64,000 bases of DNA from Saccharicrinis sp963677345 (GCA_963677345.2 CAXXLC010000018.1:62001-126000); one strand, 5' to 3'. Numbered from the stretch's first letter, positions 1 to 9,601 are shown. Notes: a model not told the origin generated them from the sequence alone. Numbers and translations: made by a program.

Positions 1-248
1 TAACTACTGATACCGAATTGTTATTTAAAGATATTCCGAAAAATATAAATGTAGGAAGATACCATTCATGGGTTGTAAATGAAGAAGATCTTCCTGAATG
101 CTTTACAATTACTTCTCGCGATGAGGAAGGAAAGATAATGGGAGTACATCATAATGAATTTGATGTTAGAGGGGTACAGTTTCATCCGGAATCTATTTTA
201 ACAGAATATGGTAAAAAAATGATGGAGAATTGGTTGAACGAAGACTAA
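1..248 (+). CDS. trpG: Anthranilate synthase glutamine amidotransferase subunit (3' end only)
   Basis: This is the C-terminal part of a class I glutamine amidotransferase; the reading frame is open from base 3 and the start lies before the window. It would release ammonia from glutamine for anthranilate synthase (TrpE), the first step of tryptophan synthesis. The visible part carries the GRYHSW segment and the QFHPES motif that supplies the catalytic His and Glu; the nucleophilic Cys is outside the window. trpD follows 45 bases downstream, so this is trpG rather than pabA, although the two are hard to tell apart from a fragment. Confidence 0.9.
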   Translation, partial: TTDTELLFKDIPKNINVGRYHSWVVNEEDLPECFTITSRDEEGKIMGVHHNEFDVRGVQFHPESILTEYGKKMMENWLNED

Positions 249-293
249 TATCCACAAATTAACCTATTTCTATCATCTTTTATTTGATTGATT

Positions 294-1280
294 ATGATTA
301 AAGAAACATTAAGAAAATTACTTGAACATAAAAGACTTACTCGCTCTGAGGCTAAAGAGATATTAATAAACATTGCAGGAGAAAAATATAATAATTCTCA
401 TGTAGTTGCTTTCTTAACGGTGTATATGATGCGTCCGGTGAGTGTTGAGGAATTATCAGGCTTCAGAGATGCTCTGTTGGAGTTATGTGTTAGAATTGAT
501 TTGTCGGAGTTTGATGCTATTGATATAGTTGGTACTGGAGGTGATGAGAAAAATACATTTAATATTTCAACATTATCTTCAATAGTTGTTGCCGGTGCAG
601 GTTATAAAGTAACCAAGCATGGTAATTATGGAGTTTCTTCTTCTTGTGGATCTTCAAATGTAATGGAACACCTGGGATACAAATTCTCAAGTGATGAGAG
701 TGTCTTAAAGAACCAAGTGGATAAAGCTGGTATTTGTTTTCTTCACGCTCCTTTGTTTCATCCGGCTATGAAAACCGTAGCGCCATTCAGAAGAGAATTA
801 GGGTTAAAAACCTTTTTTAATATGTTAGGGCCTTTAGTAAATCCTTCTTTCCCAAAACACCATATGTTGGGTGTATATAGTTTAGAGGTTTTACGTTTGT
901 ATCAATATTTATATCAGGATACAGATAAGAATTACTCCTTAATTCACAGCTTAGATGGTTATGATGAAATATCAATGACATCTGATTTTAAGGTAATTAC
1001 TAATGAAGGGGAACAGCTTGTTTCTCCTGAGCAAATAGGTTTTAAAAAGATTAAGCAGGAGGATATATTTGGAGGTGACACAGTTCCTGAAGCAGCTAAA
1101 ATATTTACTGATATCTTAAATGGAGATGGTACTGAAGCTCAGAATACTGCTGTAATTGTAAATGCCGGTTATGCCATTCAGTGCATTGATAGAAATAAGA
1201 GTATTGAAGAATGTATTGCATTAGCAAAGGATTCCTTGTTAGGTGGAAAAGCAAATCAAGTACTTAAAAACATTGGTTGA
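294..1280 (+). CDS. trpD: Anthranilate phosphoribosyltransferase
   Basis: The protein transfers phosphoribose from PRPP to anthranilate, step two of the tryptophan branch. It has the family length (328 aa), the phosphate-binding GTGGD motif at about residues 80-84, and the following KNTFNIST and KHGNYGVSS segments that bind PRPP and anthranilate. I chose the ATG at 294; an in-frame TTG six bases upstream (288) is possible but less likely. It lies between trpG and trpC in the usual order, with no sign of a separate promoter in the short gap before it. Confidence 0.96.
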   Translation: MIKETLRKLLEHKRLTRSEAKEILINIAGEKYNNSHVVAFLTVYMMRPVSVEELSGFRDALLELCVRIDLSEFDAIDIVGTGGDEKNTFNISTLSSIVVAGAGYKVTKHGNYGVSSSCGSSNVMEHLGYKFSSDESVLKNQVDKAGICFLHAPLFHPAMKTVAPFRRELGLKTFFNMLGPLVNPSFPKHHMLGVYSLEVLRLYQYLYQDTDKNYSLIHSLDGYDEISMTSDFKVITNEGEQLVSPEQIGFKKIKQEDIFGGDTVPEAAKIFTDILNGDGTEAQNTAVIVNAGYAIQCIDRNKSIEECIALAKDSLLGGKANQVLKNIG

Positions 1281-1437
1281 TATTAAATAACTTTGTAAAC
1301 AATAGCTTGATAAGGTTTTTAAGCATTTGTAATGTGAAAATTATTGATAATAGGCATTCTCTTAAAGAATCTATATTCTATTATCTAAAATCTAACGATC
1401 TATAATTATACCCTCATTATATATTGAACTTTAAATA

Positions 1438-2221
1438 ATGAATATATTAGACAAAATAGTTGCTCAAAAAAAGATTGAAGTCTCACAGCAACAAGAATTC
1501 GTGACCCTGGACAAATTAAAAGGCTATTCTGCCTATACTAAGGAAGTCCCGTCTTTGAAAGAATATCTTACAGATGGTCAGCATAATGGTATCATTTCAG
1601 AATATAAAAGACAATCTCCTTCCAAAGGTGTAATTAATAATATGTCAACTGTTGAGGATGTTGTGCCTTTGTATGAAAAGGCCGGAGTTAGTGGTATATC
1701 TGTATTAACGGATTCTGAATTTTTTGGAGGGAATAAAAGTGATCTTGTAGCAGCTCGTAAAGTTACAACAGTACCTATTCTGCGTAAAGATTTTATGATT
1801 TCCAGTTATCAGGTTCATGAAGCTAAAGCAATTGGTGCAAGTGCTATTTTGTTAATCGCTGCTATTTTGACTTATCAGGAAGCCGATGAATTATCTAAAC
1901 TTGCAAAAGATTTAGGTTTGGATATTTTAATGGAAGTTCATAGTAAAGAGGAGCTTGATATTGTAAATCCTTTGGTAGATGTGGTTGGAGTTAATAATCG
2001 TAACTTAAAAACTTTTGAGGTTAGTCTTCAGCAAAGTATTGAGTTGGCTGCAGCTATGCCTAATGATGTTGTAAAAAATATCAGAAAGTGGCATCTATAC
2101 CCCAGAGGATATTTTCTTATTAAGAGAGAATGGATTTAAAGGATTTTTAATTGGCGAAAATTTTATGCGTACTAAAAATCCGGGGCAGGCATGTATTGAA
2201 TTTTCTAATGCAATAAAATAA
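1438..2221 (+). pseudogene. trpC: Indole-3-glycerol phosphate synthase, interrupted by a +1 frameshift
   Basis: The protein closes the ring of CdRP to indole-3-glycerol phosphate. The open frame runs from 1438 and carries SEYKRQSPSKG, LRKDFM, LLIAAIL and GVNNRNLKTF, all typical of TrpC. After the codons for NDVV the frame enters an A6 run (2073-2078) and then reads unrelated sequence to a stop at 2139. Removing one A restores the expected end (KISESGIY..., LIGENFMR..., stop at 2221) and gives 260 aa, the normal family length. As written, the last catalytic strands and the phosphate-binding loop are lost. Because the rest of the pathway is intact, a sequencing or assembly error is more likely than a true null allele. 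Confidence 0.9.
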
Positions 2222-2235
2222 GAGAGCAGAACCTT

Positions 2236-2880
2236 ATGCTATTACCTCCAAAGATAAAAGTATGTGGTATGCGCGAGCGTACTAATATTGATTCGATTGC
2301 AGCATTAGCTCCTGATTACATGGGATTTATTTTCTATCGAAAATCTCCCCGATATATCGGAGAGGATTATTCTCCTGAAAATATTCATCATTTATCGGAT
2401 GATATAAAAAAAACAGGGGTATTTGTAAATGCTTCTGAACAGGAAATTTCAAATGCAGTAGCAAGATATGAATTAAATGCTGTTCAATTACATGGTAGTG
2501 AGTCTTTTGAGTTGTGCTTGATGGTTAAGCAAATGGGAGTTGAGGTAATTAAAGCCTTTCAGGTAGATGAAGATTTTGACTTTTCTGTTTTAAAGCCATA
2601 TACAGAGGTTTGTGATTATTTTCTGTTTGATACTAAAACCAAAGCCTTTGGTGGAAGTGGACATAAGTTTGACTGGTCAGTATTTAATAAGTATGATAAT
2701 AATAAACCTATTTTTCTTAGTGGTGGTATCACGCAAGATGATGTGGTTGATGTAATGAAATTAAAACATCTAAATATTTATGCAGTTGATATTAACAGTC
2801 GGTTTGAATTGGAACCAGCATTAAAGGATGTTGAAAAGGTTGGTAGTTTTATAAATGAATTGAAAAATTATAAGCAATGA
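2236..2880 (+). CDS. trpF: Phosphoribosylanthranilate isomerase
   Basis: This isomerase converts phosphoribosylanthranilate to CdRP, the substrate of TrpC. It is a 214-residue single-domain TIM barrel with the KVCGM motif near the N-terminus (Cys10, the usual general base), FLFDTKTKAFGGSGHKFDW around residues 128-146, and the FLSGGI phosphate-binding strand near the C-terminus. The stop codon overlaps the trpB start (ATGA), which indicates translational coupling. It is a separate gene, not fused to trpC as in enteric bacteria. Confidence 0.96.
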   Translation: MLLPPKIKVCGMRERTNIDSIAALAPDYMGFIFYRKSPRYIGEDYSPENIHHLSDDIKKTGVFVNASEQEISNAVARYELNAVQLHGSESFELCLMVKQMGVEVIKAFQVDEDFDFSVLKPYTEVCDYFLFDTKTKAFGGSGHKFDWSVFNKYDNNKPIFLSGGITQDDVVDVMKLKHLNIYAVDINSRFELEPALKDVEKVGSFINELKNYKQ

Positions 2881-4064
2881 GCGCAAAATATAATGTAGAT
2901 GAGAATGGTATGTATGGCCGTTTTGGGGGAGCATGGATACCAGAAATGTTACAGCCAAATATTGATAATTTGAAGAAGGTTTATTTGGATATTATCAATT
3001 CAGAAGAATTTCAGAAGGAATATGTGGCTTTATTAAAGGATTATGTAGGTCGTCCTTCTCCTTTGTATTATGCAAAAAGGCTATCTGAAGCCTATAATAC
3101 AAATGTCTATTTAAAGCGTGAAGACTTAAACCATACAGGTGCTCATAAAATTAATAATAGTTTAGGGCAGATTCTATTAGCCAAGAAAATGGGTAAGGAT
3201 AGAATCATTGCCGAGACAGGAGCAGGACAACATGGTGTGGCAACAGCTACAGCTTGTGCCTTGATGGGAATGAAATGCGTAGTTTATATGGGTGCTCTTG
3301 ATATTGAACGTCAGGCTCCAAATGTGGCTCGTATGAAAATGTTAGGAGCAGAGGTTGTTGCTGCAAAATCAGGTAACCAGACTCTGAAAGATGCAACAAA
3401 TGAAGCCCTAAGAGATTGGATCTGTAATCCTGAAGATACTTTTTATATTATTGGATCTGTGGTTGGACCACACCCATACCCTGATATGGTAGCTCGTTTT
3501 CAGAGTATTATCAGTAAGGAAATTAAAGAGCAGTTTAAAGAGAAAACAGGAAGTGAATATCCTGATTATGTGATTGCCTGTGTTGGTGGAGGAAGTAATG
3601 CATCTGGTACTTTTTATCACTTCCTGGATGACGAAAAAGTGAAATTAGTTGCTGTTGAAGCTTCCGGATTAGGTATTGATAGTGGTGAAACAGCTGCAAC
3701 AATAGCTCTTGGTGATATTGGTATTATTCATGGAAGTAAAACATTTTTAATTCAGGATGAGGATGGGCAGATCATTGAGCCTTATTCTATTTCTGCTGGG
3801 CTGGATTACCCTGGAATTGGTCCTCAGCATGCACACTTGAAAGATACAGACAGAGCCATATTTTTAGATGCTACAGATCAGGAAGCTTTAGATTGTGCTC
3901 TTGAAATTACCAGGTTGGAAGGTATCATTCCAGCATTGGAATCTGCTCATGCATTAGTGGCTCTTAAGAAACTAAAATTTACAAAGGATGATAATGTTGT
4001 ATTGACAATTTCTGGTAGAGGAGATAAGGATATGAGTACTTATATGGATAGATTTAATCTTTAA
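2877..4064 (+). CDS. trpB: Tryptophan synthase beta chain
   Basis: The beta subunit condenses indole with serine using PLP. The PLP lysine is Lys91 in the segment REDLNHTGAHKINN, and the phosphate-binding glycine loop is CVGGGSNA. The length of 395 aa matches TrpB1, the form that pairs with TrpA, rather than the longer TrpB2 group. Its start overlaps the trpF stop by four bases. It is followed by a 144-base gap before trpA that contains purine-rich and pyrimidine-rich stretches, unlike the tight spacing upstream. Confidence 0.98.
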   Translation: MSAKYNVDENGMYGRFGGAWIPEMLQPNIDNLKKVYLDIINSEEFQKEYVALLKDYVGRPSPLYYAKRLSEAYNTNVYLKREDLNHTGAHKINNSLGQILLAKKMGKDRIIAETGAGQHGVATATACALMGMKCVVYMGALDIERQAPNVARMKMLGAEVVAAKSGNQTLKDATNEALRDWICNPEDTFYIIGSVVGPHPYPDMVARFQSIISKEIKEQFKEKTGSEYPDYVIACVGGGSNASGTFYHFLDDEKVKLVAVEASGLGIDSGETAATIALGDIGIIHGSKTFLIQDEDGQIIEPYSISAGLDYPGIGPQHAHLKDTDRAIFLDATDQEALDCALEITRLEGIIPALESAHALVALKKLKFTKDDNVVLTISGRGDKDMSTYMDRFNL

Positions 4065-4208
4065 AAAAGGAGAAAGGAAAAGGGGATAAGGAAGACGGAA
4101 TTTGTAGTGTGGTTAAAATCTTATGATATAAGCAAGCTGTAAATTTCTTTTTCCATTCTCTTTTCTTCTTGTTCCGTTATCAATTTTAACTTTCAACTCA
4201 TTTATAAT

Positions 4209-4979
4209 ATGAACCGCATAAAACAATTATTTAAAGATAAAAAAGATATATTATCTATTTATTATACTGCAGGTTATCCTAATTTAGAGGATACTGTGCC
4301 TATTCTTGAAACACTTGAAGCTTCTGGAGCTGATTTGGTTGAACTTGGTATTCCTTTTTCTGATCCGTTAGCGGATGGGCCAACAATTCAGCATAGTGGC
4401 GAAACAGCTCTAAAGAATGGAATGAGCTTGAAGGTTCTATTTGATCAATTAAAAGACGTTCGTAAAAAGGTTAGTATTCCAATCATATTGATGGGGTATA
4501 TTAATACTGTTCATAAATACGGAATTGAAGAGTTTGCTAAAAAATGTAATGAAGTAGGTGTTGATGGTGTTATTTTACCAGATTTACCATTTCAGGAATA
4601 TCTTGATAATTATAAAGCTACATTTGATGAAAATGGAGTTAGTAATATATTCTTAATCACTCCTCAAACACCAGAAGAGCGTATCAAATTAATTGATGAG
4701 AAAACCAATGGTTTTATTTATATGGTTTCTTCAGCTGCAGTGACCGGTGCTAAAAAAGGCTTGTCAGCTGCTCAATTGGCTTACTTTGAGAGAGTAAATA
4801 AATTGAACTTAAATAATCCTGCATTAATTGGTTTTGGTATTGGGGATCATGAATCCTATGTTGAAACTTGTAAATATGCAGATGGGGCAATAATAGGTAG
4901 TGCATTTGTAAAGTTATTAGGTGAGGCTAAAGATTTGCATGGCGAAATAAAAACCTTTATTCAGTCTGTGAAGGGATAA
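4209..4979 (+). CDS. trpA: Tryptophan synthase alpha chain
   Basis: The alpha subunit cleaves indole-3-glycerol phosphate and channels indole to TrpB. The catalytic acids are Glu45 and Asp56 in the segment VELGIPFSDPLADGP, the family signature. The length (256 aa) is typical. It is the last trp gene. The upstream gap has polypurine (about 4066-4097) and polypyrimidine (about 4147-4180) arms that could pair imperfectly; whether this matters for expression cannot be told from the sequence alone. Confidence 0.97.
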   Translation: MNRIKQLFKDKKDILSIYYTAGYPNLEDTVPILETLEASGADLVELGIPFSDPLADGPTIQHSGETALKNGMSLKVLFDQLKDVRKKVSIPIILMGYINTVHKYGIEEFAKKCNEVGVDGVILPDLPFQEYLDNYKATFDENGVSNIFLITPQTPEERIKLIDEKTNGFIYMVSSAAVTGAKKGLSAAQLAYFERVNKLNLNNPALIGFGIGDHESYVETCKYADGAIIGSAFVKLLGEAKDLHGEIKTFIQSVKG

Positions 4980-5053
4980 TTGATGATATTTGTCAGTATT
5001 TTATTTTTCATGTGACTTATAATGGTTAATTTTATGCGCTTAAAAAAAATTAA

Positions 5054-5920
5054 ATGGAAAATAACGGAAATACAGCCATTCTTAAAATACATTGTCCTGA
5101 TCGAAGTGGGATAGTAGCCAGAGTAACAGATTTTATCAATCTTCATCATGGAAATATTATTTCAGTAGATCAACATGTCGATCATGGAGATAATCTGTTT
5201 TCAATGAGAGTTTCATGGGATTTGACAGAGTTCAATCTTCCTCGAGAAGAAATTGCTCCAACATTTCAGAAATTTCTAGGGGAGCCATATCAGATGAAAT
5301 GGACTTTGAACTTTACTAATGAAGTTCCAAGAATGGCTATTTTTGTATCAAAAGCTTCGCATTGTCTTTATGATTTGTTGGCAAGATATCAGAGTGGCGA
5401 ATTCAGAGTTGATATTCCTGTTATTATTGGTAATCATGCAATGCTTGAGCCGGTAGCAAAACAATTCGGGATTAAATTTATACATATTCCAATTACAGCA
5501 GAAACTAAAGCTGAGCAAGAAAAGAAAGAATTAGAAATTTTAGCTAAGCATAAAATTGATTTTGTTGTTCTTGCAAGATATATGCAAGTGTTATCGCAGG
5601 ATTTTATTAATCATTATCCTGAAAATATTATTAATATTCACCACTCTTTTTTACCAGCTTTTGCAGGTGCAAAACCATATCATGCAGCACATAAAAGAGG
5701 TGTGAAGATTATCGGAGCAACAAGTCATTATGTAACATCTGATTTGGATGCAGGTCCAATTATTGAACAAGATATTAATAGAATTACGCATCATGATTCA
5801 ATTAAAACTTTGATTCAAAAGGGTAAGGATATTGAAAAAATTGTATTATCAAGAGCTGTAAAAGCCCATATAGAACATAAAACATTGGTTTATAAAAACC
5901 GAACTATCATATTTAATTAA
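5054..5920 (+). CDS. purU: Formyltetrahydrofolate deformylase
   Basis: PurU hydrolyses 10-formyltetrahydrofolate to formate and tetrahydrofolate, balancing one-carbon pools and feeding formate to PurT-type purine synthesis. The N-terminus is an ACT domain (about residues 8-85, starting HCPDRSGIVARVTDF), and the rest is a formyltransferase-fold domain with NIHHSFLPAF (Asn194, His196) and SHYVTSDLDAGPII (Asp232), the conserved catalytic triad positions. Length 288 aa is normal. It lies 74 bases after trpA and 6 bases before the lipoprotein gene, but has no obvious link to tryptophan synthesis. Confidence 0.95.
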   Translation: MENNGNTAILKIHCPDRSGIVARVTDFINLHHGNIISVDQHVDHGDNLFSMRVSWDLTEFNLPREEIAPTFQKFLGEPYQMKWTLNFTNEVPRMAIFVSKASHCLYDLLARYQSGEFRVDIPVIIGNHAMLEPVAKQFGIKFIHIPITAETKAEQEKKELEILAKHKIDFVVLARYMQVLSQDFINHYPENIINIHHSFLPAFAGAKPYHAAHKRGVKIIGATSHYVTSDLDAGPIIEQDINRITHHDSIKTLIQKGKDIEKIVLSRAVKAHIEHKTLVYKNRTIIFN

Positions 5921-5926
5921 TTTAGA

Positions 5927-6457
5927 ATGAAGCAAATACTATTTGTACTTTTAGTTTTAACATTTTCTGCAGTTGCATGTAATTCATCACAGAAAGAAGA
6001 TGAGAATAGAGGTTATATTGTTAAGGTAGGAGATGTTGCTCCTGATTTTACTGCAATATTGGATAATGGAGAGGAGTTTAAATTATCAGATTATAAAGGA
6101 AAAGTAGTAATGCTTCAGTTTACTGCCAGTTGGTGCAGTGTTTGTATGCAGGAGATGCCTTTTATTGAATCTGAAATTTGGACTCAACATCAAAAAGACA
6201 GCCTAATTGTGGTAGGAATTGATAGAGATGAACCAATTGAGAAAGTAATTAAGTTCAAAGAAAAAACTAAGATAACTTACCCATTAGCTCTTGATCCAGG
6301 TGCAGATATATTTGGATTATTTGCATTGAAGAAAGCTGGTGTAACCAGAAATGTTATTGTAGGTAAGGATGGAAAAATAAAATATCTTACTCGATTATAT
6401 AACAGAGAAGAGTTTGACGCTATGAAAGCCAAAATAGAAGAGCTATTGGCTGAATAA
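5927..6457 (+). CDS. TlpA-like thioredoxin-fold lipoprotein
   Basis: The first 17 residues form a lipoprotein signal ending at the lipobox Cys18 (SAVAC), so the protein is probably anchored in an envelope membrane. The rest (about 36-175) is an AhpC/TSA or TlpA-type thioredoxin fold with the redox motif W-C70-S-V-C73. Such proteins reduce disulfides or periplasmic partners. The start is six bases after the purU stop, so the two are probably cotranscribed, though a shared function is not evident. The precise substrate cannot be predicted. Confidence 0.88.
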   Translation: MKQILFVLLVLTFSAVACNSSQKEDENRGYIVKVGDVAPDFTAILDNGEEFKLSDYKGKVVMLQFTASWCSVCMQEMPFIESEIWTQHQKDSLIVVGIDRDEPIEKVIKFKEKTKITYPLALDPGADIFGLFALKKAGVTRNVIVGKDGKIKYLTRLYNREEFDAMKAKIEELLAE

Positions 6458-6737
6458 GCTTAACTGATTTTTTAAGATAAATATATGGTTAAGTAAGAAA
6501 GATGTATAGGATAATGATCTGATTCTATTTTAATAAGTGGAATGAATCAGTCTTATGTCTTTATGCTTTTATCATTATACTATATTCATATGAAACGAAC
6601 ATGTAAATTTTAATTTTAATAATTACACAAAGGGTAAAGAAAAACAAAGAACACATGAGCACCTTTGAATGTAAAATTTAGAGAATAATAAAATTTCTTG
6701 TGAGTTCCATCTGAACGTTGAAAATAAATTTAATCAG

Positions 6738-7337
6738 ATGAAAGTAGCAATAATTAAATATAACGCTGGTAATATTCGTTCAGTAAGCTTCGCATTAGAG
6801 AGATTGGGTGTTGAGCATATTATTACAGCAGATCCGGATGAAATTAGAAGTGCCGATAAAGTTATTTTTCCAGGAGTTGGTGAGGCAAGTTCAACTATGA
6901 AATATCTTAAAGAGCATAAGCTGGATGAGCTTATTGTGAGTTTGAAACAGCCTGTATTAGGAATTTGTCTTGGAATGCAATTAATGTGTAGCTACTCTGA
7001 AGAGGGAGATGTGGATTGTCTTGGAATATTTAAAGAAAAGGTAAAGAAATTTGTTTTGCCTGATCCTAATCCTGATTTAATTAAAGTACCTCATATGGGT
7101 TGGAATGCTATTACTAATGTAAATAGTGATCTTTTCGATATAAGCCTTGAAAATACGTTTGTTTATTTTGTTCATAGCTATTATGTGGCCTTAGGAGGAG
7201 AAACAGCTGCTACAACTCATTATATACATCCATTTAGTTCAGCGTTGCATAAAGATAACTTTTATGCAACACAGTTTCACCCAGAAAAGAGTGGAGATGT
7301 TGGTTCTAAAATTTTAGAAAACTTTATAAAATTATAA
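6738..7337 (+). CDS. hisH: Imidazole glycerol phosphate synthase, glutaminase subunit
   Basis: HisH supplies ammonia from glutamine to HisF. It is a class I amidotransferase of 199 aa with nucleophile Cys77 in GICLGMQLM and the catalytic His-Glu pair in QFHPEKSG near the C-terminus. A 280-base AT-rich gap precedes it, in which I find no convincing TAnnTTTG promoter. hisA follows one base after its stop. The early histidine genes (hisG, D, C, B) are not in this window, so the pathway is split in this genome. Confidence 0.97.
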   Translation: MKVAIIKYNAGNIRSVSFALERLGVEHIITADPDEIRSADKVIFPGVGEASSTMKYLKEHKLDELIVSLKQPVLGICLGMQLMCSYSEEGDVDCLGIFKEKVKKFVLPDPNPDLIKVPHMGWNAITNVNSDLFDISLENTFVYFVHSYYVALGGETAATTHYIHPFSSALHKDNFYATQFHPEKSGDVGSKILENFIKL

Positions 7338-7338
7338 A

Positions 7339-8064
7339 ATGGCAATAATAGATATAATTCCTGCAATTGATATTATAGAGGGAAAGTGTGTAAGGTTAAG
7401 CCAGGGAGATTATAATCAGAAAAAGGTTTATAACGAAAATCCTCTTGAAATAGCAAAAATGTTTGAGGAACATGGAATTAAACGCTTACATCTTGTAGAT
7501 TTAGATGGTGCTAAAGCCGGTAATATAGTAAATTATAAAGTTCTTGAAACAATAGCTACTAAAACTGACTTAATTATTGATTTCGGAGGTGGGTTAAAAT
7601 CTAATGAAGATTTAAAAATTGCTTTTGAGAGTGGGGCACAAATGATTACTGGAGGAAGTATTGCAGTAAAAATTCCCGAAGTTTTTACTGGTTGGATTGA
7701 AAAATACGGAGCAGAAAAAATTATTCTTGGAGCTGATGTTAAGGATGAGAAAATTGCTGTTGGTGGTTGGATTGAAACATCAGATTTAGATTTAATGCCA
7801 TTTGTGAAAGGATATAAAGATAAAGGTATTACCAAGGTGATTTGTACTGATATCAGTAAAGATGGAATGCTTCAGGGACCTTCTACAGCTTTGTATAAAA
7901 AGATGCTGCAAGAATTTTCTGATTTGTATTTAGTAGCAAGTGGAGGAGTAAGTAGCATGACAGATATTGATCAGCTTGTTGAGGCCAAAGTACCAGCCGT
8001 AATTACTGGTAAAGCTATTTATGAAGGAAAAATTGATTTAAAACAACTTGAAAAATACGCATAA
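7339..8064 (+). CDS. hisA: ProFAR isomerase (HisA)
   Basis: This TIM-barrel isomerase acts on phosphoribosyl-formimino-AICAR phosphate. It has the paired phosphate-binding repeats of the HisA/HisF family, the N-terminal DIIPAIDIIEGKCVRL with the catalytic Asp, and the second-half GADVK and CTDISKDGMLQGP segments with the second Asp. Length 241 aa is normal. It is tightly packed between hisH (1 base) and hisF (3 bases), consistent with one transcript. Confidence 0.97.
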   Translation: MAIIDIIPAIDIIEGKCVRLSQGDYNQKKVYNENPLEIAKMFEEHGIKRLHLVDLDGAKAGNIVNYKVLETIATKTDLIIDFGGGLKSNEDLKIAFESGAQMITGGSIAVKIPEVFTGWIEKYGAEKIILGADVKDEKIAVGGWIETSDLDLMPFVKGYKDKGITKVICTDISKDGMLQGPSTALYKKMLQEFSDLYLVASGGVSSMTDIDQLVEAKVPAVITGKAIYEGKIDLKQLEKYA

Positions 8065-8067
8065 ATT

Positions 8068-8826
8068 ATGCTGGCAAAAAGAATAATTCCTTGTTTGGAT
8101 ATTAAAAATGGAATGACAGTTAAAGGTGTCAAGTTTGTTGGCATTAAAGAAGTTGGTGACCCTGTAGAGTTAGGTGCTTTATATGCACAACAAGGTGCTG
8201 ACGAATTAGTGTTTCTTGATATTACTGCAAGCCACGAAGGAAGAAAAACATTTGTGGATTTGGTTAGAAGAATTGCGCAGCATATAAATATCCCATTTAC
8301 AGTTGGTGGTGGTATTAGTGAATTAAAAGATGCTGAAGCACTGTTAAATGCAGGTGCAGATAAAATTAGTATCAATTCATCGGCAGTTAGAAATCCGCAG
8401 TTAATAAACGATATGGCTAAAAACTTTGGAAGCCAGTTTGTTGTTGTTGCCATTGATGCTAAACATTTTGATGAAGACGAGTGGATTGTAACTGTTAATG
8501 GTGGTCGTATTCCTACAGAAAAAAGACTATTCCCTTGGGCAAAAGAAGCTGAGGAAAGAGGAGCTGGAGAAATTTTATTTACATCAATGGATCATGATGG
8601 TGTAAAACAAGGGTTCGCAAATGAAGCTCTGTCTAAAATGTCATCAGAACTTTCTATTCCAATTATAGCAAGTGGTGGGGCTGGCAATATGGAACATTTT
8701 AAGGATGTCTTTACGCAAGGAAAAGCTGATGCAGGTTTAGCGGCAAGTATATTCCATTATAAAGAAATAGCTATTCCGGATTTAAAGCATTATCTTTTTA
8801 ATGAAGGAATTAATGTGAGGTTATAA
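8068..8826 (+). CDS. hisF: Imidazole glycerol phosphate synthase, cyclase subunit
   Basis: HisF joins ammonia from HisH with PRFAR to give imidazole glycerol phosphate and AICAR. The N-terminal RIIPCLDIKNG carries the catalytic Asp11, and the second half has FTSMDHDGVKQGF with the second Asp. The length is 252 aa. It follows hisA by three bases. A weak terminator-like hairpin lies in the 138-base gap that separates it from hisIE. Confidence 0.97.
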   Translation: MLAKRIIPCLDIKNGMTVKGVKFVGIKEVGDPVELGALYAQQGADELVFLDITASHEGRKTFVDLVRRIAQHINIPFTVGGGISELKDAEALLNAGADKISINSSAVRNPQLINDMAKNFGSQFVVVAIDAKHFDEDEWIVTVNGGRIPTEKRLFPWAKEAEERGAGEILFTSMDHDGVKQGFANEALSKMSSELSIPIIASGGAGNMEHFKDVFTQGKADAGLAASIFHYKEIAIPDLKHYLFNEGINVRL

Positions 8827-8903
8827 TTAAAAATTCTGTTTAGCCTTGATAAATGATGAACAGTATTAGTGAGTTATACTAAGGGCGTTTTTGAGTGTCT
8901 TTG

Positions 8904-8928
8904 GGGCTTTTGAAAAAAGCTCTGTTTT
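8904..8928 (+). terminator. Weak terminator-like hairpin between hisF and hisIE
   Basis: The arms 8904-8911 (GGGCTTTT) and 8915-8922 (AAAAGCTC) pair over eight bases with one G:U, the loop is GAA, and TGTTTT follows. It could attenuate read-through into hisIE. The U tract is short, so termination would be partial. Confidence 0.4.
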
Positions 8929-8964
8929 AGCATATAAATATTACAATAATATACATAAAATCAG

Positions 8965-9564
8965 ATGGATATCAATTTTGATAAGTTAGGAAACGGTTTA
9001 GTGCCGGCAATTATTCAAGATGCAGAAACAAGTAAAGTGTTAATGCTTGGTTTCATGAATCAGGAAGCTTTTGAAAAAACTGAAAAAGAAGGGAAAGTAA
9101 CATTCTTTAGTCGTACAAAAAATAGATTATGGACTAAAGGAGAAGAATCCGGTAATTTTTTAAATGTTGTATCCATTGCTGTTGATTGTGATAATGATAC
9201 ATTATTGATAAAAGTAAATCCTGTGGGGCCTGTGTGTCATAAAGGTACAGATACTTGTTGGGCCGAAACAAATGAGGAAAGTCCGGTTATGTTTTTGTCA
9301 TATCTTCAGGATTTTATTGATAAGCGTAAAGCTGAAATGCCAGAAGGTTCTTATACAACTTCGTTGTTTCAAAAAGGAACAAGAAAAATTACACAGAAGG
9401 TTGGAGAAGAGGCTGTTGAAACAATTATTGGGGCAATGGCTAATGATGATGAAAACTTTTTGTATGAAGGAGCTGATTTATTGTATCATTTAATTGTGTT
9501 GTTAACACATAAGGGATATCGTATTGAGGATCTTGCAAAAGAATTAATGAAAAGACATAAGTAG
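8965..9564 (+). CDS. hisIE: Bifunctional phosphoribosyl-AMP cyclohydrolase / phosphoribosyl-ATP pyrophosphatase
   Basis: The protein fuses two steps of histidine synthesis. Residues about 1-105 are the cyclohydrolase, with FFSRTKNRLWTKGEESG, the VDCDND metal site and the zinc-binding C-H-C segment VCHKGTDTCW. Residues about 110-199 are the pyrophosphohydrolase, with KVGEEAVETIIGA and the EGADLLYHL helix typical of MazG-like folds. The length of 199 aa matches other HisIE fusions. It closes the local histidine group and converges on the kinase gene downstream. Confidence 0.97.
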   Translation: MDINFDKLGNGLVPAIIQDAETSKVLMLGFMNQEAFEKTEKEGKVTFFSRTKNRLWTKGEESGNFLNVVSIAVDCDNDTLLIKVNPVGPVCHKGTDTCWAETNEESPVMFLSYLQDFIDKRKAEMPEGSYTTSLFQKGTRKITQKVGEEAVETIIGAMANDDENFLYEGADLLYHLIVLLTHKGYRIEDLAKELMKRHK

Positions 9565-9601
9565 TATCCTTTATTGAGATAGGAGTGTAATAATTCTTAT
9601 C

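Noticed and set aside
8019..8453. A 144-codon minus-strand frame across the hisA-hisF junction
   Set aside because: Antisense to two conserved genes and without any known domain.
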